This document shows, in pieces, positions 12,253-24,705 of a DNA stretch of 64,000 nt. The translations under genes and the position numbers were made by a program. The first letter of the stretch is position 1. Each line of letters opens with the position of its first letter. Source of the DNA: Ilex aquifolium (taxonomy: Eukaryota; Streptophyta; Magnoliopsida; Aquifoliales; Aquifoliaceae); the NCBI GenBank assembly GCA_951799425.1, contig OX637393.1:10784744-10848743 (forward strand). The letters are read 5' to 3'. The notes under the pieces are model-generated. The model was not told the origin of the DNA, searched no databases, and saw only the letters and a list, made by a program, of their open reading frames with translations.

Positions 12253-13846
12253 TGTGAAGTCCTAGAGGTAGGGTGAATAGGACTACTCAATAAAACTTGA
12301 ACTTTCCTTGTGGGGAGTTCTCTAGGTTAGCTCATAATCCATTTGCTTATTTCTTCAATTAATTTAAACAAAGGGTATTTTAGTCTTGTTAGCATTTCAC
12401 TCACATTCACGTGTCAATACATTTAATATGATATGTGAGGGATATATTATCAAAGTACTCGGTTTGATCTTGAAGTCCAAATGCGAAACAACTTTGTTCT
12501 GTGAAGCTAGTCGACCAGGGTAAGAATAGGTCGATTGAGTCACTTCTAGAGTTGATCGACTAACCATATTTTGTAAGCCCCTTGTTTTAGTTTAAGACAC
12601 TATTTTTGATAAAAATCAATTCCAATTCAAGTTCCAAGTGTCCCAAATAGTGTTTGCCCTAAACAAGTTCCAATACATAATCAAGTATGATACGACATTA
12701 ATTCTCCAAACTTGATCAAGGTAAGTTCATATATTAATTCTTCATCAGATTCAAGTATATATAAGTGTGGAATCATACATGATACAATTCAATCAAATAA
12801 ACATGCTTAGAATAAGGATATTCAATGTAGAAAAAATAACACACGATATATAGTGGTTCGGCCCACTCGGCTACGTCCACTCTTACCAACCCACATGGTT
12901 CAGGATTACTATACTACTAGGGTTATCCACCAACCCTATAAGTGGGTGGATCATAAAGGACCAATCCACTACTCTAGCCCAAATGGACCTCGCAAGGCAC
13001 CACTTAAAGATTTGGTGAAGGTTGTTCCTAGGCTCCCTATAACTTAACATAGAAGCTACGTTATCTAGGATTGGTAAAGATGTTCTATAGTCCTAAAATC
13101 GAACTAACTAAGTCCTCATGAGGCATCTAAGTAGATTTTGGTGAAGATTTTCTATGGCTCACCTATAACCGATCTCCACAACCACTTACGTTACATTTTA
13201 AGTTTTTAGACTTAGAGGCTACCCCCTAGAGTCGTGCCTCCTAAGATAGTGCAACTACAAACATAATTAAATGAAGATAGAACAAATTGATAGTGATCAA
13301 GGTGAAGCTTGGCCAAAAAATGTGTTTATCACAAGGATCGACCAATCTCTATTAGTGGAGGGGTAAAATCATAATATTGTCATTTCTCTCTCTTAAGGTT
13401 TTCAATGGGTGTATGAGACGAATGGTCCTCCAAAACCATCAACCTTCAAATATGGAAGAAGGAGGATTTATATAGGAGTAGGTTCAACGAGCTAGCTCAA
13501 TAGCTAGTTTTTTTTAACCCGTAGACCTAGGACTACTAAGCCAATCCTAGGGAAGTGTGTCTAACCAACAAAAGTGACCTAGTTGATCTAGACATGACTT
13601 CCTATGAGCATGGAGTCGTCTAATCGTTGAAGTTTCCCTTCACCTTGAGTTCGTTTGACTTCTTCTTTGACTTTATGCTCCATGATTGCTCCAATGCTCT
13701 TGAGGCTTGTATGTCCTAGAGCTATTATACAAGTCATGAAATTGTGAATCTAAGGTCCTAGACCTAATATGTCATGACACATTTTTCAACATCATTACAA
13801 AATGTTCATTAATTGTGTTTCACAATGAACTTATTTTCTATACAAT
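12253..13846 (-). repeat. Long direct repeat, right copy (LTR-like)
   Basis: This partner of 9275-10560 starts TGTGAAGTCCTAGAGG next to the primer-binding-site-like sequence, as expected for the 3' edge of a minus-strand 5' LTR. The outer boundary is unclear: a younger solo LTR is inserted immediately to the right at 13847. Confidence 0.55.
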
Positions 13847-14639
13847 TGTGACACCCCAAAATCTGGGGGTCCGTTGATTACTCATCAACCCGCGGAACAC
13901 CCTTAGATACCGAGTAACTCGATATCACACTGTTATGCCCCATTTACCGGGGTCCATAACTTAACAAAATTTGGGCAGAGTCTCCTTCGTACAGTGAGCT
14001 CTACCCAAAACTCAACCTATGCAATTTAACTTCACATGACCCATCCGAGGCCCAATATAAAAAAATGACCTCACCGGGTCCATTTATAAATAAACATTGG
14101 CCACACCGGGTCCAATTATCCATACTTATATCAAAACATACAAATATCACAAGTGTTTTACATTTCAAACCCATCCAAATCACTTCCAAATTCATCCCAA
14201 ATATGCATAATGAAATTCCTACATTATACAAAGTCCATGGAAATCCATTTCATACAATTCCATATATGTACACATCCAAATTATTTGGAATTTATATAAA
14301 AGTTATACAATTTAACCATAAAAGCCACATTCTGGCTTCTTCAACTTTGAGGCCCCAAATGAGAACCTCCCTCCCGCGAATGATACGCACCTGAAATGTT
14401 TCCCTTATAGGGTGAGCCAACGCCCAGTAGAGTGTTTCCTACAAAGGCTACTCCTCAACCTATATGCATATGAAATGTTCACATGCACAACCACAATTCC
14501 CATAACCATTCCATCAAGTAATATGATTAAATGATGTAATGCTAGAATGTCATGCCATGAATGAGGTGAGACCCACCCATGTGCATCCAACCCGAGTCCA
14601 CTCCGACTCCCTTTACATGTCAATGCCATGTATGTTAAA

Positions 14640-14870
14640 CCCGGGCTACCCAAGCCCCATAAAATGAGATGAGACTCATGTACTCAACCCGAGCCCGCCC
14701 CGGCTCAACATGAAATGAGATGTGACTCATTTACGCACTCACCCCGAGCCCTTCCCAGCTCGACAACACAATGCAAATGCCAATGTGTACGACATGCCAT
14801 GAGTGAGATGAGACTCAATCATGTAACACACCCCGAGCCTCACCGGCTCCCACACACACAATGAAATGTC
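14640..14870. repeat. Diverged tandem repeats within the solo LTR
   Basis: A unit of roughly 60-100 bp containing GAGATGNGACTCA followed by CCCGAGCC and a CGGCTC block recurs near 14660, 14710 and 14800 with many differences. Confidence 0.5.
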
Positions 14871-15275
14871 AATGTGTCGTAAAATCCGCCGTTGATGTTA
14901 TCCACTCAACGACCATTGATAAATCAAAACCCTTGTGTCTTTGTTGGGCAACGGATTTTGGTATCTCAACTGCCGATTCCGTACACACCAGCACTTTTCT
15001 GGAATTTCACCGCCGGGAAGTGCCTGAACCATGTAACTGGGTGTTGCACCCGAGGGGGGATCTATCCCTTCTTGCTATACCCTGACACAAGTTTTCCCTT
15101 TATGCATGTAACTGTGCAACTCAAATGAATATTCAATCCATCTTTCCCGAGCCCACCATCAAACACCAAGTATGGTGTTGATTAATGCAACCATACCACC
15201 ACACTCATGAATGACTCTCATGAATGTGACACAACCTTATGTCCAATATGCTATGACCGCCAATGAGCAACTCTT

Positions 15276-15432
15276 TTCATGTCCACATGCATTTAATACC
15301 ACATAGATTGTGGTACAATACCCATGCACAAACACACCCACACTCATGCTAACATCTCATGAATGTGATGCCCATGTCCACATACATTTAATACCACATA
15401 GATTGTGGTATAAACACCCATGCACAACATCC
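15276..15432. repeat. 95-bp-spaced direct repeat within the solo LTR
   Basis: About 58 bp beginning CATGTCCACATNCATTTA and containing CCACATAGATTGTGG occurs at about 15278-15335 and again at 15373-15430 with few differences. The inner part is a short palindrome. Confidence 0.7.
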
Positions 15433-16736
15433 CTATGACACAATGTCCATGTATGCGATGTTCCCGTGCATATGCAATGCAATGAACCATTGTCACTTGT
15501 ATATCATGTTCATATATAATGAATGTCATATGAACTAATCTCACACATTTCATCAAATCCCATGACAATTTACATCATGAGCATGTAATTCTCACAATCT
15601 TTCACCATGCCAATATATATTAAAATCATATATCAACAATCACAAATTTTCATGTAGCTCATATCATAAACATATAACTTAACTTTATCACAATTTCAAG
15701 TATGTTATTTCAATTTTATTAAAATAACCATTTCCACCAACTTAGGCATTTTGTTGAACACATTCAAGGCAAACAATTATGGTAGCACATATCATACCCA
15801 ACTTTCATATAATTCAAGAAATTTCAATAGACAATTTCTACATAACAATTTAGGATAAAATTATTTAACCTAAATTCCACAAAAAAGGCAAGTGTAATTT
15901 TTCTAACAACCTACCCATTTTCTTCATTATTCCATAACTATATACATATAAATATGTATACATATCTATATATATACCAAGCCATAATCATAGGCATTCT
16001 AGGTAAGAAATCAACCCAAGTAGGAGAACCCCTACCTCTTGTAGCGTGAGAAATCCCGTAGGAAGCTCCGAAGACCCGAAACTCAACTCGAATCTTGATT
16101 TTCGTACACCCGCGTCCGTTCACCTTCGGTGAAAGTTGTTGTTTTTGGTACCCACACGTAGCCCTCGTCGCGTAGAGCAACTCTCTCTTCTAGCTCGACG
16201 GAATCCGAGCGACGGTTGCCGGAGAAATCGCCGGAGAAAGCTTGAAGAAACCCTTTTTCTCTCTCTTTTCTCTCCAACCTGTGAGACCAGCTGACCTTGG
16301 GGATATTTCTGCTGAAATATCTCCAAATTTGACCCTATTTATAATTATAGAATACTTGGCCCACAATTGGCCACACGTCCATTTTAGTTCCGGGTCCGTT
16401 TTAATCCCGAAACGATTAAATTTCGCTCCGGTTTAAGTTCAAAATATTTTCTATGAACTCTAATTAAATTATTTTCAATTTTCTCACATTTTGTCCAAAA
16501 TTTCGTTTTTGGGGTCACCCGAGACCCGACTGTCTCGTAAAACGTGAAAAATCCGACTATTTCGGAATTTGATGAAATTTTACATGGTCACTAGATTTCG
16601 TGAGACGAATTCAACGGCGAAGTCCGTTTCGTCATCCGAGCTCTAGAAAAATTCAGGTTCGCAACCCGTTCATAGTGACAAGTTATTGTTTTGCCCCTTT
16701 GTGAATAGTTCAAATTTTCTGGGGTTTCACAACAAT

Positions 16737-17077
16737 AACAAAAGGGAAAGTGACCAAATCATGCCCAAAGTGTGTTCACACACATTTATGTATGGACTTA
16801 TACGAAAGTGATAAGGTAGGCACAACCATAAATTTTTAATACACACATATACATATATATATAGGATTTTTCAAAAAAAATTGAGAGTGGTCAGGCACCT
16901 CCCTGGCCCTAAGGTTGATCCACCATTACCCATTGACATGATCACTTTGCTAGCTTGATGTCCAAGATAGGTTAAATAACTATAAAATTTTATTCATCTT
17001 TTAATTTTTTGTGTCATAATTTCATAATTTTTCAGAAATGATTTAGAAAAATCCGATGAACTTGATAGTAGAGAGTT
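16737..17077. other. Intergenic spacer, no gene seen
   Basis: AT-rich sequence between the solo LTR and the Copia element, with a TATATA run near 16850. Nothing was recognised. Confidence 0.4.
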
Positions 17078-17153
17078 TGTTGACAATTGGTGGCTCGAAG
17101 TCAATATCGGCACAGCTCGACAAAAGAAATCTGGTGCTACTGTGGGCTGTTGG

Positions 17154-18089
17154 TAGGGATGTCAGTGGACCGAAGCGGGGGCAGGGAGTGAAGTCTTCAT
17201 CCCCATACCCGCTTAAAAAATCTCTGTCCATCCCCGGTCCACTCCCGTTAACGGGTATAGTTTTCATCTCCATCCCCGTTCGCGGGTAAATTTCTAATTC
17301 CCATCCCCGTCCCCACTTCCCCCGTACCCGCCCAAGCCCAAGCCTAAGACCAAGCCAATATTTCTCACTTCTTCTCCTTCCATTGCTTGTAATCAACTAC
17401 ATGTAAAAAAAAAAATTATGTACCTATAATATAAATAATTTGGCCTCTATAATATGCATACGATGTAAAAATGCAAGCTCAACATAAAATGGTTTGACTT
17501 GACATCTGGTGTTTCCCCTTGGTCCCATCCCCTTTTAATTTATGTTATAATCTTTAGGTTCATGTGAAATGGAATGAATATTAGGAGGGGCTCTAAGAGA
17601 AGGTATATTTGCTTGTCAGTGAAAAAAAAGCTAGAAGCTAGTACATTCATTTTTTGAACGAGGAACTAACTGCATTAAAAAGCTTGAAATTTAGAGAGAA
17701 AAAAAAATACCTTCAATCAAAACCAACATGGTGTGGGGGATTGGAAGTTAGGGAAAACGAATTGATTCAACTATTATTTTCAATTAGAAATAATCCAAGA
17801 GCATGAGTCAACTAGTATAGAAAAATTTATGAAGCCATTGACTATTAATCTACATGCAACAAAATGCATTTTATATATATATATATATTGACGGGTAATC
17901 GGGGACGGGGACGGGCGGGGCGGGGACGGGGCGGGAGCAAGGGTAAGTCCATCCCCGCCTTCAACCCCGCACGGGTTTATACGGGTATCCCCGTATACGT
18001 CCACCATCCAATACGTATAGTCCATCCCCGGTCCAAACAGGACGGGTTTGGACGAATACCCGTTTTTCCCCGGTCCACTGCCATCCCTA
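17154..18089. mobile_element. Non-autonomous hAT transposon inside the Copia 5' LTR
   Basis: A perfect 8-bp duplication GCTGTTGG (17146-17153 and 18090-18097) flanks a 936-bp element whose ends are inverted repeats, TAGGGATGTCAGTGGACCG and CGGTCCACTGCCATCCCTA (one mismatch). The subterminal regions are rich in GGGGACGGG and its complement. The 8-bp duplication and TAGGGATG terminus are usual for hAT elements. No transposase frame is present. The 3' LTR at 23364-24026 lacks the insertion. Confidence 0.9.
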
Positions 18090-20726
18090 GCTGTTGGTAG
18101 CGCCAAATCTGAGACAAAGTCTTCTTCCTCCAAGGAGCTCGTAAATTTTCTGGTGAAGTGAAAAGGAAGAAGACAAAGCTTCTGCAAATCTAACTTTTGG
18201 CCTTAAATCTTTGTCTTAAAAGTTCCACTTATTTACAATTATGCCATCAAGACTTTACCTATAAATAGGCAGTGCATTCTTCAGTTTCAAGCATCCGAAA
18301 TTTTACTTAGAATCTGAGTGTGTAGTGAGAGTCCAATAATAAAGCTCTCCGTTTGATTTTTCATATTGAGTGGGTGAGAATTGAGTGGGGTGTACAAGGG
18401 TATAAAACAACTCGGGTTTAGGATATAAAATTTGAGCAGTAAGACTTGTACTGTGTACTCAATTTTTTCTCAATAGTGAAGAAGGTGACTGGATCACGGC
18501 TCGTGGACGTAGTTGGAAGTTTTGTCGAATCACGTAAAATATCGGTGTTCTTTTCTTGTGTTTTGGTTTTGATTATTTTATTTATTTTTTTCTCGTCATC
18601 GTACTGAACAATTTGGTGCGAATATTACCCAACAAGTTGTATCAGATCTTCCAGGTTCGGCACGGGAAAGTTGGAAATTAAGAACAAAGTGAGCTATTCT
18701 TGATTGCCTATAATCAAGTACGATGGCAGGAAAAGGAATCTCGATGGGTAAATTCAAGGTGGATCTCTTTGATTGAAAAATTAACTTTAGCCTATGGTAA
18801 AATGTGATGAATATATTTTGGTGCAGCAAGTGCTAGTCAAAGCACTCGATGGTATCGAGAAGAAACCAACAATTATGACAAAGGAAGAGTGGGATGAACT
18901 TGAGATGAAGGTTGTAAGCGTCATCCGCTTATGTCTTTAACCAGAGGTAAAATATAGTTTTTTAACTGAAAAATCTGCTTATGAATTGTGGAAAAAGTTA
19001 GAAAATATATATATGTCAAAATCCCTCACAAATAAATTACTTCTCAAAAAGCAATTATATCAATTGCGGATGGAAGAAGGAACAAATTTATTTGATCATC
19101 TCAATGTTTTCAGTAAAATTATTACTCAGCTAATTAATGTTGAGGTGACAGTTGGAGAAGAGGATAAGGCTATTGTTCTCTTATCTTCTCTTCCACATTC
19201 TTATGATGCACTTGTGACTACACTTTTGGTTGGAAAAAATACTCTCAATGTTGATGAGGTGACAGTTGTTCTTTTGGAGACTGAGGCATTCAAGAAGCCT
19301 GTAAATAGTTATCAAGCAGAAGGACTGGTGGCCAAAAGTGAATTGAGTCAACAACGCGGAAGGAGCAACTAAATGACCTTGGAAATAGAGGGAGATCTCG
19401 TTCTAAATCAAGAGGGAGGAGTAGCAGAAAATACAAGTACTACTACTGCCAAGAGTAGGGGCATATGAAAAGGGACTACAATCAATGAAAGCAAGATCTG
19501 GAGGGAAAAGGAAAATCTCCTAATTCAGAACAAGCAGGCATTGCACAAGATACCTCCAACGGAAATGGTAATTTATTATCAGTCACCACAGGTACGAATT
19601 ATCTTGCTAACAAATGGATTTTGGATTCAGGATGTTCTTATCACATGTGTCCTTATAGGGAATGGTTTGATTCTAATAAACCTTATAATGGAGGAACAAT
19701 TCTAATGAGGAATGATTCAAGTTGTAAGACCATTGGAATTGAGACCATCAAAATTAAAATGTTTGATGGTATGGTAAGAACACTAGGTGATGTGTGGCAT
19801 ATCCCTGATCTTAAAAAGAATTTAATTTCTTTGGGTACACTTGATTCTAATGGTTTCAGTTTCACGGCAATGGGTGGGGTCCTAAAAGTTGTAAAAGGGG
19901 CATGGTTGTCATGCAGAGGAAACAACAAGGAAATTTATATACACTAGTAGGGAGTACTGTTACAAGTGAAGCAACTGTGACCATTCCTTTGGATCTGGGT
20001 ACTGATGACAAATGCCATAGAATGAGAAAGGTCTACAGGAACTTCACAGACGCAGTTTTCTTGATGGGTTAAAAACTTGTAAACTTAATTTTTGTAAGTA
20101 TTGATTATATGGAAAACAGTGCAGGGTTAGCTTCAAAGTAGGACAACATACAAGCAAATAATGTGTTGGAGTACATACACTCTGACGTATGGGGACATGC
20201 GCCAATTCCATCGAAAGGTGGAGCATTGTACTTTGTGACATTTATTGATGACTTATCCAGGAAAGTATGGGTCTACTTCAAGAAACACAAAAAAAAAAGT
20301 GTTCAATATATTCAAGTAGTGGACAGCAGAGGTTGAAAAGCAGATAGGGAAACAAGTCAAATACCTACGGACGGACAACGAAACAGAGTTTACACTCCGG
20401 GAATTCAGAAGGTATTGTGAGACGGAAGGGATCTCTAGACATTATACTACACCAAGTGGGCCAAAAAAAAATAGTGTAGCGGAAAAAATGAATAGGACCC
20501 TCTTAGAGAGAGCAAGTTGTATGAGAATCCATGCAGACTTAACAAAGTCATTTTAGGCTAAGGCTGTTAACATGGCATGTTATATTGTTAACAGGTCACC
20601 TTCATCAGCTATTAATGCACAAGTCCCTAAAGAGGTTTGGACAGGTAAATCGGTTAATTATTCTAATATGAGAATCTTTGGTTGTCCAACCTAAGTTTAC
20701 GTGTAGGAGCAGCAGCGATCCAAGTT

Positions 20727-21354
20727 TAGGCCTCGGCAACGAACCGGGGGCGGGCCCGCCCGTTATGAATTTTTAAGGCCTATGGCCCGCCCGTGGGCCG
20801 ACCTATTGGGCCCAAAACAGACTAAATACGGGCCAGGCCTTATGGCCCGCCCATTGGGTTTAAAACGGGCTTTTATTAAAAAAATACAAAAAGAACTCAA
20901 AAAATTTATTTTTTATTTAACAATTACAAAAAGACATCAATTACATGAAATTAGTATAAAAATATAAATTAACAAAAAAAATATTCATATTGATTGAATT
21001 TAACAAATATTCATATAGAGTTACAATGTTACATTACAAATTGATTGATGGGTGAGCTTATTTTGCATCACTACAAATTGAGTACATCCCAACTAGATTG
21101 ACACCTACACAATTGTCAATCATTTACAAGTCTCTACCTTATAAAAGTTACAGATCAAATATCAAATAAACAATATAATTATGAAATATAATCTAAATTA
21201 TCTTCCAATGGGTATATTCTATTGGGCTAACGGGCGGGTTAATGGGCTTCTTATCGAGCCGGCCCTACCTGTCGGGCTAACAGGCTACCCAAGCCCTGCC
21301 ATGTGTAAGGGTCGTGGGCGACCCATTGGGCTTTGGTCTTTTTGGTGAGGCTTA
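20727..21354. mobile_element. Second hAT-like non-autonomous element, in Copia pol
   Basis: It is 628 bp long and flanked by a perfect 8-bp duplication TCCAAGTT (20719-20726 and 21355-21362). The ends TAGGCCTC and GAGGCTTA are short inverted repeats with one mismatch. Both subterminal regions are rich in GGCCCGCCC or GGGCGGG-type motifs, with an AT-rich middle. It has no transposase. It differs in sequence from the element at 17154, so it belongs to another family. Confidence 0.75.
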
Positions 21355-24026
21355 TCCAAGTTGGACCCAAAGTCAAATTAATGCATATTTTTCGGTTATG
21401 AAAAAGGCGTGAAAAGATATAAACTTTGGGATCCAGTTGCATGAAAGGTTATTGTCAGTAGAGATATTATTTTCAATGAAGGACATATGCTGAATTTAAA
21501 AGGTGAGAAAGTCGATAAAGAGGTGGAGGCTCACGCAGATAAAATACTCAGTCTAAGTGGAGCCAGATGTGACATAGGGCCCAGTGGAGAGGATGATGCA
21601 CCAACATCTTCTCAAGAAGATACATCTGGTAATCATGACAGGAAGCAAGAACCCACTACTCTTGCTGTTGGAAGGAAGAAAAAGACTCAAAATGCACCAG
21701 TCAAGTATGGTTTTGAAGAAATGGTTTCTTTTGCATTAACTATTGGTAGTAGAGATCCGACTTATTTTCAGGAGGCATTCAAAAGCAAGGAAAATGAAAA
21801 ATGGATGCTAGCAATGATGGAAAAATTGGAATCTCTACACAAGAACAACACTTCGGAGTTGGTTGAAAACCCAAGGGGCGAAAGGTGATTGACTGGAAAT
21901 GAGTATATCGGAAAAAGGAACCTACAATAGAAAATGAAGGAGAAAAGTTTAAGGCACGACTTGTCGCCAAGGGAAATAGACAAGTGGAAGGAATTGACTA
22001 TAACGAAATTGTTTCTCTTGTAGTTAAGCATTCTTCTATTGGTGTTATGTTAGTCATGATTGCTATGCTTGACCTTGAGTTGCAGCAGCTTGACGTCAAG
22101 ACAGCATTCCTTCATGGAGAATTGGAGGAGGAAATATTTATGGAACAACCAGAAGGATTCAAGGAGTAAGGTAAAGAGCATCTGGTATGCAAGCTCAAAA
22201 GATCTCTTTACGGGTTGAAACAGTCTCCGACACAATGGTCTAGGAGGTTCGATTCTTTTATGGCTGATATTGGCTACATGACGAGCAACTATGATAGTTG
22301 TGTTTATTTTAAAATGCTTGGTGATGATTCTTTAGTAATTCTGATGCTTTATGTTGATAATATGTTAATTGCTTCAAATAACATGCATGAGCTAAATTCG
22401 TTGAAATCCAGATTATGGAAGGAATTTGATATGAAGGATCTAGGTGCTGCTAAAAAAATATTTGGAATGGAAATCCAGAGGGATAGGAAAAAAAGGTAAC
22501 TATGGATATCACAAAAAAAAAAAGTATGTGGAGAAGGTGCTAGAGAGGTTTAGCATGGGTAACTCTAAACCTATTAATACTCTTCTAGCTAACCCCTTTA
22601 AATTATCTGCAAGATCGTGTCCTTCTACAGATAATGAAGTGGAAGAAATGTCCCTTGTGTCGTATGCCAGTGTTATGGGAAGTCTAATGTATGTCATGGT
22701 TTACAGTAAGCCAAGCATCTCACAGACAGTCAGTATTGTCAGTAAGTACAAGCATAATCCAAACAAAGAGCACTGAAATGCAGTTAAATGGATATTCTGG
22801 TACTTGAGAGGTACGGTGGATTTCGGTATCTTGTATCAGAGGCAAGATGAAACAAGACAGGTTATTGGCTATGTTGATGCAGACTATGCAGATGATCTGG
22901 ACATACGAAGATCCACTACAAGTTACGTATTTACACTTATAGTTGGACCTATCAGTTGGAAAGCTATGCTTCAATCGACTCCCGCTTTATCCACAACTGA
23001 AGCAGAATACATGGCAATGATGGAAGCTGCCAAGGAGGCTTTGTGGTTGACAGGTCTGGTCAAGGAACTAGGAATCAAGTTTATCATGCCAGGACAAAGC
23101 ACATTGACGTGAGGTGTCACGCTCTTCAAGAATGGGTAGAAGAAGGTAAGGTGAATTTGATGAAAGTTCATACAGTGAACAATGCAGCTGATATGATGAC
23201 GAAGCCAGTTACTTCACAAAAGTTTAAGCATTGCTTTAACTTGATCAATATCTCCCACTGTTAGATTGACAAAACATCCCAAGACGTGGGGATGGGCATC
23301 TGTATCAAGATGCGGACCTGATGTTTCAGGTGGAGGTCATTGAATTCTCGCCAAGGTGGAGATTGTTGACAGTTGGTGGCTCGAAGTCAATATCAGCGCA
23401 GCTCAACAAAAGAAATCTGGCGCTGTTGTGGGCTGTTGGTGGCGTCGTTGTCAATGGGCTGCAGGTGGCGCTAGTGTGGGTTATTGGGGGGCGCCGAATC
23501 TGAGACAAAGTCTTCTTCCTCCAAGCAGCTCGTGAAGTTTCTGGTGAAGTGAAAAGGAAGAAGGCAAAGCTTCTACAAATCTGATTTTTGGCCTTAAGTC
23601 ATTGACTTGAAAGTTCCACTTATTTACAGTTATGCCATCAAGACTTTGCCTATAAATAGGCAGTGCATTCTTCAGTTTCAAGCATCTGAAGTTTTACTCA
23701 GAATCTGAGTGTGTCGTGAGAGTCCAATAATAAAGCTCTCTATTGTATTTTTCATATTCGGTGGGTGAGAATTGAGTGGGGTGTACAAAGGTATAAAACA
23801 GCTCGGGTTTGGGATGTAAAATTTGAGCAATGAGGTTTGTACTATGTACTCAATTTTTTCTCAATAGTGAAGAAGGTGATTGGATCACGCCTCGTGGACA
23901 TAGGCAGAAGTTTTGCCGAACCACGTAAAATATCGGTGTTCTTTTTTTGTCTTTTGGTTTTGATTATTTTATTTATTTATTTTCTTTTCGTCGTACTGAC
24001 TAATTTGCTGCGAGTATTTCCCAACA

Positions 24027-24505
24027 GAGGTGATGCATGTAAAATCAAAATTGTTAAGCCATGAGTGCAGCCTTTCAAAACAATGTGCGCATTAGTTAAA
24101 TCTAGCCTGTTAACTTAAGGTTACGAGTTCAAACTGATAACATCATTGTGTAAAATAGTGTCAAATGCTATATCTACCTCTCCCTGATCTCGTTAATGTG
24201 GACTGCAAACAGGGTTATTTTATCTTGTAATGTTATATCTGTTCAAATCGAATATTGCATAAGGGAAATTTTTAAAACCTTACAAGATGATCTAAGAAGA
24301 CAAAGAGAATCACATTAAGAGATGTCATAGCTAGGGGTTCGAAAATTCAAGATAATCAAACAATTATGGAGGTTTTTTTAAAAATATATACCACAATACG
24401 TCTAAACTACTCCTAATGGACGAAGAATGAGGAGTTGCTAAATGGCTTGTGTGAGTCAAGTACAACTCTTGTACTGTAGTCAATCCAGGGCGTAAAATGT
24501 TCCTT
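24027..24505. other. Intergenic, downstream of the GLP pseudogene
   Basis: No gene seen. A weak tRNA-B-box-like GGTTACGAGTTCAAAC lies near 24120, but the rest of a SINE is not convincing. Confidence 0.4.
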
Positions 24506-24705
24506 TCTAAACCACAAATCAAGTAATTGCATAAGAACATGAAGAGAATAAACTAGGACTTGCTGCAAAACAAATTTCTCATAAATGAATACAAAACAAA
24601 GGGGTTACAAAGAATTGACTAATGCTTGACACTTTATCAACTAGTTCTACAAAGGCAGAGAAAAAAGACATGCTTTATTTTTTCTCAAGAAACAATTTTT
24701 TTCAT
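24506..24705 (-). other. 3' untranslated remnant of the GLP pseudogene
   Basis: It shares GAAGAGAATAAACT and a downstream GAATACAAAC-like segment with the 3' flanks of the other GLP copies (43400-43470 and 61925-62000), in the same order relative to the stop codon. Confidence 0.6.

Larger units (their letters stand above)
13847..16731 (-). mobile_element. 2.9-kb solo LTR of a Gypsy (Tekay-like) retrotransposon
   Basis: The segment starts TGTGACACCCC, ends GGGGTTTCACA, and is flanked by a perfect 5-bp duplication ACAAT (13842-13846 and 16732-16736), which fixes both ends. There is no pol sequence. Unusually long LTRs with TGTGACACCCC termini are typical of the Tekay/Del chromovirus group, which is why I infer that lineage. 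On the minus strand, 16300-16080 resembles a 5' leader rich in TTTCTCC and CCGGC. It looks whole as a solo LTR. Short open frames inside (14065-14394, 14861-15128, 15938-16326) have no family signature. Confidence 0.75.
17078..24026 (+). mobile_element. Broken but structurally near-complete Copia element (Tork/Tnt1-like)
   Basis: The 5' LTR (17078-18634, including a nested hAT element) and 3' LTR (23364-24026) both start TGTTGACA and end CCCAACA or CCAACA. The flanks GAGTT and GAGGT are near-identical 5-bp repeats. A primer-binding-site-like GTATCAGATCTTCC follows the 5' LTR. In order come gag (about 18720-19375), zinc knuckle (about 19430), protease (19600-19950), integrase (20090-20700), reverse transcriptase (21900-22500) and RNase H (22800-23260). 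Two hAT-type elements lie inside it. The coding part has many breaks, more than about eight. In a stretch of about 175 bp compared by eye, roughly one base in ten differs between the LTRs, so it is old. Confidence 0.88.

Noticed and set aside
14065-14394. 109-codon plus-strand frame
   Set aside because: Within the solo LTR; contains no recognisable domain and overlaps a minus-strand frame of similar size.
15938-16326. Overlapping minus-strand frames rich in Arg and Glu
   Set aside because: They fall in the leader-like part of the solo LTR and have no family signature.
24110-24180. Possible SINE with a B-box-like GGTTACGAGTTCAAAC
   Set aside because: No A box at the right spacing, no target duplication and no poly(A) or poly(T) end were found.
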